NCBI GenBank assembly: GCA_028877215.1
Contig: JAPPFJ010000009.1
Location: forward strand, 43,093 to 107,092
Origin: Gemmatimonadota bacterium
GTDB taxonomy: Bacteria > Latescibacterota > UBA2968 > GCA-2709665
Length of the DNA: 64,000 nt
Direction of reading: 5' to 3'
In this document: positions 28,045 to 38,250 of the stretch, one piece after another
Layout: every line of letters starts with the position of its first letter
How positions within the stretch are numbered: the stretch's first letter is position 1
The notes under the pieces: model-generated
What the model saw: the letters and a program-made list of their open reading frames with translations, nothing else
Database searches by the model: none
What the model was told of the DNA's origin: nothing
Translations under genes and position numbers: made by a program

Positions 28045-30426
28045 GTGATCGCGAACTACCTGAAAGTCGCCGTTCGCAACCTGATGAGGAACAAGACGTT
28101 TTCGGCCATCAATATTTCCGGTCTTGCGATCGGCATGGCCTGCTGCATGCTCATTCTCCTCTACGTTCGAGATGAACTGAGCTATGACCGGCATCATGAG
28201 AACGCGGATCGAATCTACCGCCTGGCCCACGAGGTACGTAATGAAGGAAAAACACGTTGGGTGGCGATAACATCCTACTCGACCGGCCCCGCGCTCGTCC
28301 ATGACTATCCGTTCGTGGTTGATGCCATCCGGTTTTACAGAGCGGATGAAAAAACGCTGGTTGGGAGTCAGCGCGTGAAGTCTTACGAAAAGGGCGTCCT
28401 GTTCGCGGACGCTAATGTCTTCAAGGTTTTCGACTTTCCTTTGAGCAAGGGAGATCCTGATAAGGCACTACAGGAGCCCCATTCCATTGTTCTGACTGAA
28501 GCGATGGCTTGGAAGTATTTCGGCGATCAGGAACCGCTGGATCACACGCTTACGGTCGGCGGAAAGACGTATAGGGTTACTGGCATTCTGAAGCACACCG
28601 GTTACAGATCTCATTTGCAGTTCGATTTTCTGGCATCTCCCGTCAAGAAGAAAAGCACGTTCGACTTCGATTGGTATACCTATCTGCTTTTGCAGGACAG
28701 ACGGGCTGTGGCCGACCTGAGGCAGCAGTTGCCTGATTTTATAAATAGACACATGGGAACGCAAGTCAGTCAGTCAGGAATCGAGTTGAAATCCTTTTTG
28801 CAGCCTGTGACCGACATCCATCTCCATTCTCACCTGGAACACGAAATCGGTCCCAACGGGGACATCCGCTATGTCTATCTCCTTCTCGCCATCGCCTTTT
28901 TCGTCTTGCTGCTCGCCTGCATCAATTTTATGAACCTTTCGACTGCCCGGTCGGTGTACCGGTCGAAAGAAGTTGGACTACGTGGAGCGGTCGGCGCAGT
29001 TCGACGGCAGTTGATCTTTCAGTTTCTGGGCGAGTCGACGTTGCTGGCTTCGATTGCAATGGGAATCGCCGTCGTAATGGTCGAAATCCTGCTGCCGTCA
29101 TTCGGCACGTTTGTCGAACGCGACCTGGTCCTGGATCGCCTGATGAGCCGCGACGTCGTGCTGACGCTGATCGGGATTTTGCTGTTTACGGGCGTAACAT
29201 CGGGGAGCTATCCCGCCGTTTTTCTCTCCGCGACACGGCCGGTCGCCGCCTTGAAGGGGATGATTGGCGCCGGCAAAAAGAGATCAAGTCTGCAAAGGAC
29301 GCTTGTCGTCGTCCAATTCGCCATATCTGTCATTCTGTTAATAGGGACCGGTGTGGTTTACGACCAGGCCCGTTATGTTCGCAACAAGCGGCTTGGTTTT
29401 CGTAAAGACCATGTGCTCGTCGTGCCGTACGGCGGCAGCGATGTAATGGGACGATACAAAAACGCAGTGTCGACACACAGTTCCGTAGTGAACGTGTCAG
29501 CCTCATCCACCGTGCCCGGCCGGGTGATATCCAGCCACCTTTTCCGCCCGCCGGAAGAGGCAGTCGCCGGAGATCCCTTGTTGCTGAATGTGTTCCACGT
29601 AGACCACGAGTTCATTAAGACATTTGGCATTAAAGTCATGGAGGGAAGAGCCTTTTCAGATGAATTCGGAAGCGACCGCTCGGGCGCCTTCATGTTGAAT
29701 CAGGCGGCGATGCGGAGATTGGGGTGGACCTCCTGTGCCGATAAGGAGCTGGAGTTGGTCGTTCCGAGCGGCGATGAACTGGCCGGGGAAGATAGAGGTG
29801 ACGTCATCGGCGTTGTTAAGGATTTTCATTACAAATCCCTGCATCACGAAATCGAACCCCTTGTGATTATGATGGGAGACTGGGGCTGGAAAGACTTTCT
29901 TTCCATTCGCATACGACCGGACGATGTCCCAGGCACGCTGGACTTTCTGAGAACCCAATGGCGTAAGGCCGTTCCGAATACGCCGTTTGAATACTCATTT
30001 CTGGACACGTCCTTTGACCGGCTATACCGGGCGGAAGCTCGATTGGGGATGCTATTCGGCGGTTTCTCTGTGCTGGCGATCGTCGTGGCGGGTCTCGGTC
30101 TGTTCGGCCTGGCGTCCATCAGTGTGCAACAAAGAACCAAGGAAATCGGGATCCGGAAGGCAGTGGGGGCATCTGTTGCCAACGTTGTCTTACTCCTGTC
30201 CAGGGAATATGTGGTGCTTGTCGGGGCTGCCAATCTCGTCGCCTGGCCAATAGCCTACTTTGCGATGTCGAGATGGCTGGAGAATTTCGCCTACCGCGTC
30301 GATCCGGCGATCTCGACGTTTGTCCTGGGTGGCTTGCTGTCATTGAGCATTGCGCTGATAACCGTCAGCTATGAGACCGGTAAAGCAGCCCGCGCGAATC
30401 CCGTGGACGCGCTGAGGTATGAGTAA
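28045..30426 (+). CDS. MacB/FtsX-type ABC transporter permease 4
   Basis: (M)IANYLKVAVRNLMRNKTFSAINISGLAIGMACCMLILLYVRDELSYD; closest to permease 3; ANPVDALRYE. Confidence 0.93.
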   Translation: MIANYLKVAVRNLMRNKTFSAINISGLAIGMACCMLILLYVRDELSYDRHHENADRIYRLAHEVRNEGKTRWVAITSYSTGPALVHDYPFVVDAIRFYRADEKTLVGSQRVKSYEKGVLFADANVFKVFDFPLSKGDPDKALQEPHSIVLTEAMAWKYFGDQEPLDHTLTVGGKTYRVTGILKHTGYRSHLQFDFLASPVKKKSTFDFDWYTYLLLQDRRAVADLRQQLPDFINRHMGTQVSQSGIELKSFLQPVTDIHLHSHLEHEIGPNGDIRYVYLLLAIAFFVLLLACINFMNLSTARSVYRSKEVGLRGAVGAVRRQLIFQFLGESTLLASIAMGIAVVMVEILLPSFGTFVERDLVLDRLMSRDVVLTLIGILLFTGVTSGSYPAVFLSATRPVAALKGMIGAGKKRSSLQRTLVVVQFAISVILLIGTGVVYDQARYVRNKRLGFRKDHVLVVPYGGSDVMGRYKNAVSTHSSVVNVSASSTVPGRVISSHLFRPPEEAVAGDPLLLNVFHVDHEFIKTFGIKVMEGRAFSDEFGSDRSGAFMLNQAAMRRLGWTSCADKELELVVPSGDELAGEDRGDVIGVVKDFHYKSLHHEIEPLVIMMGDWGWKDFLSIRIRPDDVPGTLDFLRTQWRKAVPNTPFEYSFLDTSFDRLYRAEARLGMLFGGFSVLAIVVAGLGLFGLASISVQQRTKEIGIRKAVGASVANVVLLLSREYVVLVGAANLVAWPIAYFAMSRWLENFAYRVDPAISTFVLGGLLSLSIALITVSYETGKAARANPVDALRYE

Positions 30427-30453
30427 ATGCGGGCACGGCGACCCCTCCCCCGG

Positions 30454-30476
30454 CCCCTCCCCGGCACGGGGAGGGG
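30454..30476. repeat. CCCCTCCCC-GGCAC-GGGGAGGGG hairpin repeat after a permease stop
   Basis: Perfect 9-bp stem; similar motifs after stops at 21490, 24578, 35528, 37634. Confidence 0.7.
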
Positions 30477-30610
30477 AGCGGCCGTTCTCCCTGTCGGGTC
30501 GGGCTGACTACAGTTGTTTTTAGGTTGGTCTGAAGGATGGTTTCCAGTAGGATTGGAGACGCAAGACAGAGAGCTGTCCTTGACGGATCCCATCCGCGAG
30601 GATTCGGTCG

Positions 30611-32941
30611 ATGTTCTGGAATTATCTCAAGGTGTCCTGGCGCAATCTGCTGCGGCACCCGCTTTATGCCGCGATCAACATTATTGGCCTGGCGGTCGGG
30701 TTTGCCTTCTGCGCCTTGACGTTCCTCTATGTTCGGCACGAATGGTCTTACGATACGTTCCACAAGCACGTGGATTCCATTTACCGACTTTACGTAGGTT
30801 GGAAGGAGCCGGACGGCGACCGCCGGTTCTATGCAACCCAGAGCCCACCTTTAGCACCCGTATTGGCGGAGAATATTCCGGAAATAGTCCATACGGTCAG
30901 GCTGAAGACAAGCAGGAAATGGATGAGGGTAGGGGAGAAGATGTTTGAGCAGGAACTTCTCTTTGCTGATGCGTCCCTCTTCGATATTTTCAGCTTTCCG
31001 CTCAAGGTGGGCGATGAAAGTACGGCTCTTCGGGATAAGAATTCTGTCGTATTACCGGAGGATGTGGCAAAGAGATTTTTCGGCAATGAGAATGCGATGG
31101 GTAAACAGCTTGCGATTCTTGGCTCCGATAACCGGTTTTACCATTTTCTTGTTACGGGCGTGGCCCATCGCATTCCAACGAACTCCAGCATTCGATTCGA
31201 CTGTCTACTGCCATACGAACGACTGATGGACATTCTTGAGATAGACATCCACAGTCGGTCCACGAGTATCGGCAATCATACGGTTTATGTGCGGCTGGCC
31301 GATAATTCCGTTCCTTCTGAGGTTAATGCGAAATTTCCATCAGTAGTGAAAAAGTACATGCGGAATTCCGATAGATGGTCGTTGCATCTTCAGAAACTGA
31401 CCGAAGTTCACCATGCAAACCATGTCCTCTATGGGCCAGAGGTGGCGAAGAATCCTGTCTATTCGTACGTCTTGAGTGGGATTGCATTGACGGTCCTGAT
31501 GATCGCCTGCTTTAATTTTGTAAATCTCTCCGTGAGCCGGTCTGCGGCTCGTGCTAAAGAATTGGGTGTGCGCAAAGTATTAGGTGCTAACCGGAACCAG
31601 GTCGCGGTGCAGTTTTGGATTGAGTCCTTAATTCTGAATATTGTGGCGCTGATGCTTGGGATTGCGATGGCCGAGATGTTTCTGCCAAGGTTCAACGATT
31701 TGATTCAGACGACACCCCCGATCGAATTCCATTTGGACGGATGGACTCAAGGAATTCTGGCAGGACTTATGTTACTGGTGAGTTTCGCCGCAGGCGGATA
31801 TTCCGCTGCTTTCTTATCGCGTTTTCAGCCTGTAGACGTACGAAGAAATGCGCTGCGTTTCGGTGGACGGGGCGTATTTGGTCAGATGCTTTTGGTTACT
31901 CAATACGCCTTGTCTGTCATTTTCATCGTCAGTGCCATCCTTATGTTTAAACAGGTCGATTTCTCGAAGAAGAAAAGCTTAGGATCTCACAGTGAGCCTG
32001 TCCTGGTTGTGCCCGTGTGGAAACTCGAGGGTGAGGGGGCTATAGAAGGTTTCATGAATGAGTTGGCCCAACACAAGGATATTTCGGGCATTGCCGGTGC
32101 CTCGGATCTCTTTGGTTGGGGGCTGAGAAGATATACGACGATCTATAAGGACGAAAAATTAAGTTATAGTGTGTATGAAGTTGATGACAATTACTTCGAT
32201 TTTATGGGGATCAAATTGGTGTCAGGGAGGGGTTTCTCAGACGAATTCGGTGTCAACGGGGTAATGGTCAATGAGACATGGGCGAATACAGTTGATTCGG
32301 TTGGGGTGTTCGAAGATCGACCCATCATCGGTGTGGTGAAGGATTTCCATTATCAATCCCTCCATCATCCGATCGAACCAGTGATGTTCTCACATACATC
32401 CTCTCCGTCCTACATGTTTTTCAAGTTACGCACGGACGACATTTCGACGACCATTGCATTCCTGAAAGACAAGTGGAATCAGGCCGTCTCGAATCTTCCT
32501 TTCGAATATGAATTCCTGGATGCCCACGCAGATAGACTGTACAGGTCGGACCAACGCTGGGGGCAAATTGTGGGATATTCCTCCCTTTTTGCAATCTTCA
32601 TCTCTTGCCTGGGTGCATTCGGGTTGACAGCCCTTGCCGTAGCAAGGCGGACAAAGGAGGTAGGCATTCGCAAGGCATCGGGCGCTACAGTGTTTAACAT
32701 CATCCTGTTGTTTTCGAAAGATTTCATGAAATTACTGATCCTGGCTAATCTAATTGGCTGGCCGGTGGCCTACTATACAATGAACCGATGGCTTCAAGAT
32801 TTCGCATACCGAATAAATATCGCACCACATGTATTTGTGTTAGGTGGAGTCCTGACATTAGTCGTTGTGTTGTTGACAAATGCTATCCAGGCGTTCAAAG
32901 CCGCAACTGCAAATCCAGTAGATGCATTGAGATACGAATAG
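30611..32941 (+). CDS. MacB/FtsX-type ABC transporter permease 5
   Basis: MFWNYLKVSWRNLLRHPLYAAINIIGLAVGFAFCALTFLYV; FGLTALAVARRTKEVGIRKASGA; ANPVDALRYE. Confidence 0.93.
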   Translation: MFWNYLKVSWRNLLRHPLYAAINIIGLAVGFAFCALTFLYVRHEWSYDTFHKHVDSIYRLYVGWKEPDGDRRFYATQSPPLAPVLAENIPEIVHTVRLKTSRKWMRVGEKMFEQELLFADASLFDIFSFPLKVGDESTALRDKNSVVLPEDVAKRFFGNENAMGKQLAILGSDNRFYHFLVTGVAHRIPTNSSIRFDCLLPYERLMDILEIDIHSRSTSIGNHTVYVRLADNSVPSEVNAKFPSVVKKYMRNSDRWSLHLQKLTEVHHANHVLYGPEVAKNPVYSYVLSGIALTVLMIACFNFVNLSVSRSAARAKELGVRKVLGANRNQVAVQFWIESLILNIVALMLGIAMAEMFLPRFNDLIQTTPPIEFHLDGWTQGILAGLMLLVSFAAGGYSAAFLSRFQPVDVRRNALRFGGRGVFGQMLLVTQYALSVIFIVSAILMFKQVDFSKKKSLGSHSEPVLVVPVWKLEGEGAIEGFMNELAQHKDISGIAGASDLFGWGLRRYTTIYKDEKLSYSVYEVDDNYFDFMGIKLVSGRGFSDEFGVNGVMVNETWANTVDSVGVFEDRPIIGVVKDFHYQSLHHPIEPVMFSHTSSPSYMFFKLRTDDISTTIAFLKDKWNQAVSNLPFEYEFLDAHADRLYRSDQRWGQIVGYSSLFAIFISCLGAFGLTALAVARRTKEVGIRKASGATVFNIILLFSKDFMKLLILANLIGWPVAYYTMNRWLQDFAYRINIAPHVFVLGGVLTLVVVLLTNAIQAFKAATANPVDALRYE

Positions 32942-33176
32942 CTAACAGCACTCTTCCTCTAGCGGGCTGGTCAAGCTGCCTTTTCGATTGGCGCGAGGGC
33001 AGCGCGGGTCCTGTCATTGGGACAATAAACGGCGAGTAGAATCCTCGATGAGAGTACGGCCTATCCGCGGGAAACAGGATCAACGGCCGTGTTTTCTGTG
33101 CAGCGGTCTCGTTTAGGGGTCCGACGCATCGTACTCCCATGGATTCTGTAGGCCGTAACCATACAGGAGTCAATCG

Positions 33177-35528
33177 ATGTTTTGGAATTACCTCAAGGTG
33201 GCTTATCGCAACCCGCTGCGGCACCCGCTTTATGCCGCGATTAACGTAGTGGGCCTGGGTATTGCGATTGCGTTCTGCGTGCTGGCGTTCCTGTACGTGC
33301 GTCACGAGTGGACCTACGATGCGTTTCACGAAAACGCCGATCGGATTTACAGGGTTTATGTCGAATCCCGGTTCGGGCCGCAAGGTGACACTCCCGACCC
33401 GTTGGGACCGGCGCTTGAAGAGGCGTTTTCGGACATTCGGTCCGTAAGGATTGGCAGGGGTGCTTCAACTGTGAAGGATGGGGACCGGTCACTCAGAGGA
33501 AGTTTCTACTTCGCGGATCCGGCGATCCTCGAGGTGTTCACTTTTCCCCTGCTGAAAGGCGACCCGGCTACGGTGCTGGACGATCCATACAACGTTGTGA
33601 TCGCCGAGTCCACGGCGCGTAGACATTTTGGTGACGAAGATCCCCTGGGAAAAGTCCTTTCGGTGAATCTATCGGGACCGCCGGCGGCCGTACGGGATTT
33701 CGTTGTTACCGGTATCGCAAAGTCCGTCCCAAAGAACTCAAGCATCAGGTTTGATTTCCTCGCGCCTTTTTCCAGTAGAGGCCACACGAGGGATTGGAAT
33801 ATTAGCGATGTCGAAACGTACGTAATGGTCTCGAAAAACGAACGCACATCGGAACTCAGCGAACGGTTTTCGCAATGGTTCCGAAAATCGATTCCGCCGT
33901 GGATGGGAGAAGAGTTGGACCCCTCGATTGGCCTCCTGCCACTGCTGGAGATGCATCTCAATCGGGGTAGCCGGGGTCCGACGGGCGCAGGAAATCCGGC
34001 ACTCTCTTATATTCTTCTCGGTATCGTCCTTCTCGTCCTGACGATCGCCTGTGTGAACTACATTACCCTTGCTGTGGGCAGGTCATTTTCACGCGACCGG
34101 GAAGTGGCGATGCGAAGGGTGACTGGTGCGTCTCGAATTCAACTGGTGATGCAGTTTCTTGGAGAATCGATGCTATTAAGCGTTTTGGCACTGTTGGCAG
34201 GGGTGGGCCTGGCAGAATTCCTCCTGCCGGCTTTCAATGCCGTTGTGGTAAAAGACATCGCCCTGTTCGATCAGGCGGACGGTTCAGGCATGGCTTTTCT
34301 GCTTGGACTGGCTGTGGCCGTTGGACTGGCGGCAGGCGGCTACCCGGCCTTCGTGATGTCAGGGGTACAGCCGGCTTCGGCTCTGAAAGGCCGTATCAGG
34401 CTTGGAGGGCCGAACCGTTTTGGGTGGGCGCTGGTCGTCGTGCAATTCGCGCTTTCCGTCTTTATGGTAATCAGCGCGCTGGTGATGGTTCGGCAACTTG
34501 ATTTCCTGAAGACGAAACCTCTGGGCTTCGACAGTGAACACGTCTTGCGTATTACGACTTCGGATCTGCCTCCCGGAGATTCACGTCTTAACGAGGTGTA
34601 CAAAAACGAGTTGATGCGACATCCCATGGTACTGGCGATTACCACAACCCTTCATGCACTAAGCAGCAGGACGAGGTACACGGGGATTATTGAGCACGAA
34701 GGCGAGAGGATAGATGTCGAGCAAATAAACGTCGGTTACGACTTTCTTGAGACGATGGGCATCTCACTTCTGGAAGGATCGGATTTCGATTCGCGGAAAC
34801 CCGGTTCACATACGTCCATTATCGTGAACGAGGCCCTTGTCCGACATCTGGGCTGGGACAGGCCAATCCTGGGCAGGATGCTGCACATGAACAAGCGGGA
34901 TTTTGCGGTTATCGGAGTGGTAAGGGATTTCCATGTACGCTCTCTGCACCACACGATCGGTCCGGCGGTGTTGTCCCTGAGTCCGATCGCGTCCTACCAG
35001 TTGCTCGTCAGGATCCGTGGCGAAAATATCCCTCGTACGCTGGCGTACCTGGAGGAGAAGTGGCGAGAGGTTGCGCCCGGCCGTGCGTTTCGGTATTCGT
35101 TTCTTGACGATGAAGTGGACGGGCAGTACAGAAAGGAGGAGCGATGGAACCGAATTGTCGGGTATGGCGCGTTGATCGCGGTTTTAATCGCCTGTCTCGG
35201 AGCATTCGGGCTCACGTCGCTTGCCATGGCCAGACGGACCAAGGAGATCGGGATCCGGAAGGTTCTGGGCGCTCGTGGATCGGGTATCGTCGTACTGATA
35301 TCCAGGGATTTCGTAAAGCTTGTGGTCATTGCGAGCCTCATCGCGTTCCCCGCAGCGCATTACGCGACGGAACGATGGTTAGAGAATTTCGCGTACCGTA
35401 TTGGACCGGACATTCCGACCTTTTTAGTGGGGAGTGTATCGTTGCTGCTTGCAGTGCAGTTGACCGTAGTCATCCAGACTATCCGGGCAGCCCGTGCGAA
35501 TCCCGTGGACGCGTTACGGTATGAGTGA
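33177..35528 (+). CDS. MacB/FtsX-type ABC transporter permease 6 (apparent mosaic)
   Basis: N-terminus like permeases 1/2, remainder like permeases 8/9; ANPVDALRYE. Confidence 0.93.
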   Translation: MFWNYLKVAYRNPLRHPLYAAINVVGLGIAIAFCVLAFLYVRHEWTYDAFHENADRIYRVYVESRFGPQGDTPDPLGPALEEAFSDIRSVRIGRGASTVKDGDRSLRGSFYFADPAILEVFTFPLLKGDPATVLDDPYNVVIAESTARRHFGDEDPLGKVLSVNLSGPPAAVRDFVVTGIAKSVPKNSSIRFDFLAPFSSRGHTRDWNISDVETYVMVSKNERTSELSERFSQWFRKSIPPWMGEELDPSIGLLPLLEMHLNRGSRGPTGAGNPALSYILLGIVLLVLTIACVNYITLAVGRSFSRDREVAMRRVTGASRIQLVMQFLGESMLLSVLALLAGVGLAEFLLPAFNAVVVKDIALFDQADGSGMAFLLGLAVAVGLAAGGYPAFVMSGVQPASALKGRIRLGGPNRFGWALVVVQFALSVFMVISALVMVRQLDFLKTKPLGFDSEHVLRITTSDLPPGDSRLNEVYKNELMRHPMVLAITTTLHALSSRTRYTGIIEHEGERIDVEQINVGYDFLETMGISLLEGSDFDSRKPGSHTSIIVNEALVRHLGWDRPILGRMLHMNKRDFAVIGVVRDFHVRSLHHTIGPAVLSLSPIASYQLLVRIRGENIPRTLAYLEEKWREVAPGRAFRYSFLDDEVDGQYRKEERWNRIVGYGALIAVLIACLGAFGLTSLAMARRTKEIGIRKVLGARGSGIVVLISRDFVKLVVIASLIAFPAAHYATERWLENFAYRIGPDIPTFLVGSVSLLLAVQLTVVIQTIRAARANPVDALRYE

Positions 35529-35692
35529 GAGCGGGCACTGCGACCCCTCCTCCGGCCCCTCCCCGGCACGGAAAGGAGGCGGACGTGCTGCCTCTCGGGT
35601 TCTGGTCGATGTCGCATACCGACGCGTGGTCATTGAGCTTGTCGAAATGCCCGCATTAAGCTACCCTGCGCGGACGATTCCTCAGCGATGCA

Positions 35693-35716
35693 GGCAGACA
35701 GGAATGTCCGCCCCAC
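35693..35716. repeat. GGCAGACAGGAATGTCYGCC palindrome, copy 3
   Basis: GCAGGCAGACAGGAATGTCCGCCCCACC. Confidence 0.7.
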
Positions 35717-35774
35717 CCTCAAATCAGGCTTCTGCTCGTCGGGCTCGACGAATGACACACGCGCTGGGTTGATC

Positions 35775-36085
35775 CCATGCTGCAGTAGATCCTTCGTCCG
35801 CCTGGGGAACTCCTCTGCATGACGATCGGGTCTGACGTGTCTTGGATGTGTTTCCTGGATGGTGCACCCCGGCCTCCTCTGGATGACAGCGGGAAGCATC
35901 GTGCTCGGCTATCGGCCATCATGTCATTCAGAGCGCAGCGAAGATCTGACAGATACGTTTCGCCAATGGTTATTGCAAGTCGTGTCATTCAGAGCGCAGC
36001 GAAGAATCTCCCGTCTGTTCGATTGAACGTGTCGCATATGGCCTATGGAGACAAACTCGTGCGCGGACGCTTCGACTGCCTTGCG
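35775..36085. repeat. Interspersed composite repeat, copy 5
   Basis: TGCAGTAGATCCTTCGTCCGCC...TCATTCAGAGCGCAGCGAAGAATCTCCCGTCTGTTCGATTGAACGTGTCGCATATGGC. Confidence 0.7.
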
Positions 36086-36127
36086 GTTTCTCCTTGATTC
36101 CGCAATTCGACGGAAGAAACTTGACGT

Positions 36128-36149
36128 GGGCAGACAGGAATGTCCGCCC
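36128..36149. repeat. GGGCAGACAGGAATGTCYGCCC palindrome, copy 4
   Basis: GGGCAGACAGGAATGTCCGCCCC. Confidence 0.7.
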
Positions 36150-36233
36150 CACCCTCACGCCGGCTTCGCCAGCATTACAGGCAGAGCCGACGCCTGACCG
36201 ACAGATTTCGCCAATGGTGTTAGCATCCGGCGT

Positions 36234-37634
36234 TTGATAAATAGCGAGGGAGGAGACCAGTTGGAGACTGAATTTTTCGAACGTATCCAGAACTGCAATG
36301 TCGCAGATCCGTTCGCCGCTGCCGATCGCAACCGCGGCGACGCGTTGCTTTCCGTGATCGCCGGCGAACGCGCAAGCCAGGGGCCGGGGAACAAGATTGT
36401 TGCCTGCCGCGGCAGGACCCACATTGCCTGGCAGGACTCATACAATCAGAGGTACTTCGCCCGGGTACGCACACTCGATCATGAAACGGGCAGGTGGACC
36501 GCGGGCGCCATCCTGGCCGAGGGCGTCGACGAGCATTCCCGTCCCACCCTTGCGGTCGATAGCCGGGGCTACCTGCACATGGTCATGGGCGGCCACAACT
36601 CGCCTCTGCAGTACCAGCGATCGCTGCGGCCGCACGATGCGTCGGCCTGGACCCCCGTCCAAGCCTTTGGCCGAAACACCTATCCCGTGCTGATGTGCGG
36701 CCCGGACGACACGCTTCACCTCACCGCCCGCGACGGCAGCCACAACGGCATGGAGCTCTGGGAGAGACCGCCTGCCGGTCCGTGGCAAAGCCGCGGACTG
36801 GTCGTGACCCGGCAGCCGCGTTTCACCGGGTACACGGGCATGAACAACGACATGGTCTGGGGCCCGGGCCGGAAGAAAATGCACATGAGCATGGCCTTTT
36901 TCCTGAGTCGAAAGGCGAATGCGGGGGAGCACCCGCGTGACGTGGCCGGTCTGTACCAGGCCGTGGGGTACATGCGCTCCTTCGACTTCGGACGCACCTG
37001 GCAGAAGGCCGACGGGACGCCGGTTTCGCTTCCGGCGACGTCGGACACGCTTGACCTGCTGGAGGAGGGTGAAAGCAACAACCCGAAGCCCGGCATCGAG
37101 CACTGCGGCATGGCCGTCGACTCAAAGGACCGACCCTACGTCGGCTACGTTCGCCACACACCCACGCCCTGTCGCGCCTTCCTGAAGACATTCGACGCCG
37201 GGAGTTGGCGCGGACTCCCTTTGGGCGAGGCCGTGGCGTCGCACTGGCCCGGTTGGGGGATACTCGGCTTCAAGCCGGTAATGACCTCCGATGACGTCCT
37301 TTGCGTCCTCGCGCAGCTCGTTGCACTGGGGCACCCGGACGAGAACTGGGCCCCGGGCGTCTATGGCCTGCCCGCCTTCTGGCTGCGCGAGCATCCGGAA
37401 CTCTCACGCGTCGTCTGGCTCGAATCGTCCGATTACGGGGAGACGTTCACGCCGCGTGAGGTACTCGCGTTCGACCCTGAACAAGGTCAGGTTATGCCTT
37501 CCCTGGAACGCCAAAACGGCGCGAACCCGATCCCGCCGGGCGACCGTCCGTCATTCATCTACACGTTGGGCGAATCCCGGTACGCACACGAGGGCGAGAC
37601 CATCGACAACCATCTGTACTGGGTGCGCGTCTGA
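36234..37634 (+). CDS. BNR repeat-containing (sialidase-superfamily-like) protein
   Basis: SRPTLAVDSRGYLHMVMGGHNSPLQYQRS, MRSFDFGRTWQKADGTPV, MAVDSKDRPYVGYVRH beta-propeller repeats. Confidence 0.78.
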   Translation: MINSEGGDQLETEFFERIQNCNVADPFAAADRNRGDALLSVIAGERASQGPGNKIVACRGRTHIAWQDSYNQRYFARVRTLDHETGRWTAGAILAEGVDEHSRPTLAVDSRGYLHMVMGGHNSPLQYQRSLRPHDASAWTPVQAFGRNTYPVLMCGPDDTLHLTARDGSHNGMELWERPPAGPWQSRGLVVTRQPRFTGYTGMNNDMVWGPGRKKMHMSMAFFLSRKANAGEHPRDVAGLYQAVGYMRSFDFGRTWQKADGTPVSLPATSDTLDLLEEGESNNPKPGIEHCGMAVDSKDRPYVGYVRHTPTPCRAFLKTFDAGSWRGLPLGEAVASHWPGWGILGFKPVMTSDDVLCVLAQLVALGHPDENWAPGVYGLPAFWLREHPELSRVVWLESSDYGETFTPREVLAFDPEQGQVMPSLERQNGANPIPPGDRPSFIYTLGESRYAHEGETIDNHLYWVRV

Positions 37635-37944
37635 ATCGATGCGTCTGCAGGGATCGGCGACCCCTCCCCCAGGCCCTCCCCGGCACGGGGAGGGGAACGG
37701 CCGCGCTGCCTCTCGGAAATTGACCTTAATTCCTCAAAAATATACGATCCAGAGCATAGCTAAGTCTTGTGAAATCAGATAGTTCTACTATTGAAACACA
37801 CTGTAATTCCGACACCGTCCAGTGAGCTGAAGAATCGTGTGTTCTTGACGTCAAAATGCCTGTGTTCTTGTGTATATTTCCAGGTTAACGTCGCACAAAT
37901 TTGTTGAATCAAGGTTGATACATGCAAATCGCGTTGGGATGAAC

Positions 37945-38150
37945 CCATGCCGCAGTAGATCCTTCGTCGGCCTGGGGGCACCCTTCGGCAGGTTCAGGGC
38001 AAGTCCTCTGGATGACAGCGCGAAGCATCGTGCTTGTCTATCGGCCAGCATGTCATTCTGAGCGGAGTCGAAGAATCTCCCGTATTCTCGCTCGTACGTG
38101 TCGCATATGGCCTTTGTAGACGAACCTGTGCGCGGACGCTTCGTCATTTT
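37945..38150. repeat. Interspersed composite repeat, copy 6
   Basis: CCGCAGTAGATCCTTCGTCGGCCTGGGG...GTCATTCTGAGCGGAGTCGAAGAATCTCCCGT. Confidence 0.7.
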
Positions 38151-38195
38151 GGTGACTTCGTCAATCTTTATCCATGGCGACAGAACCCAGGACAT

Positions 38196-38217
38196 GGGCA
38201 GACAGGAATGTCCGCCC
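38196..38217. repeat. GGGCAGACAGGAATGTCYGCCC palindrome, copy 5
   Basis: GGGCAGACAGGAATGTCCGCCCCACC. Confidence 0.7.
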
Positions 38218-38250
38218 CACCCTCGGACCGCTTTTTATTTTGGATAGCCA

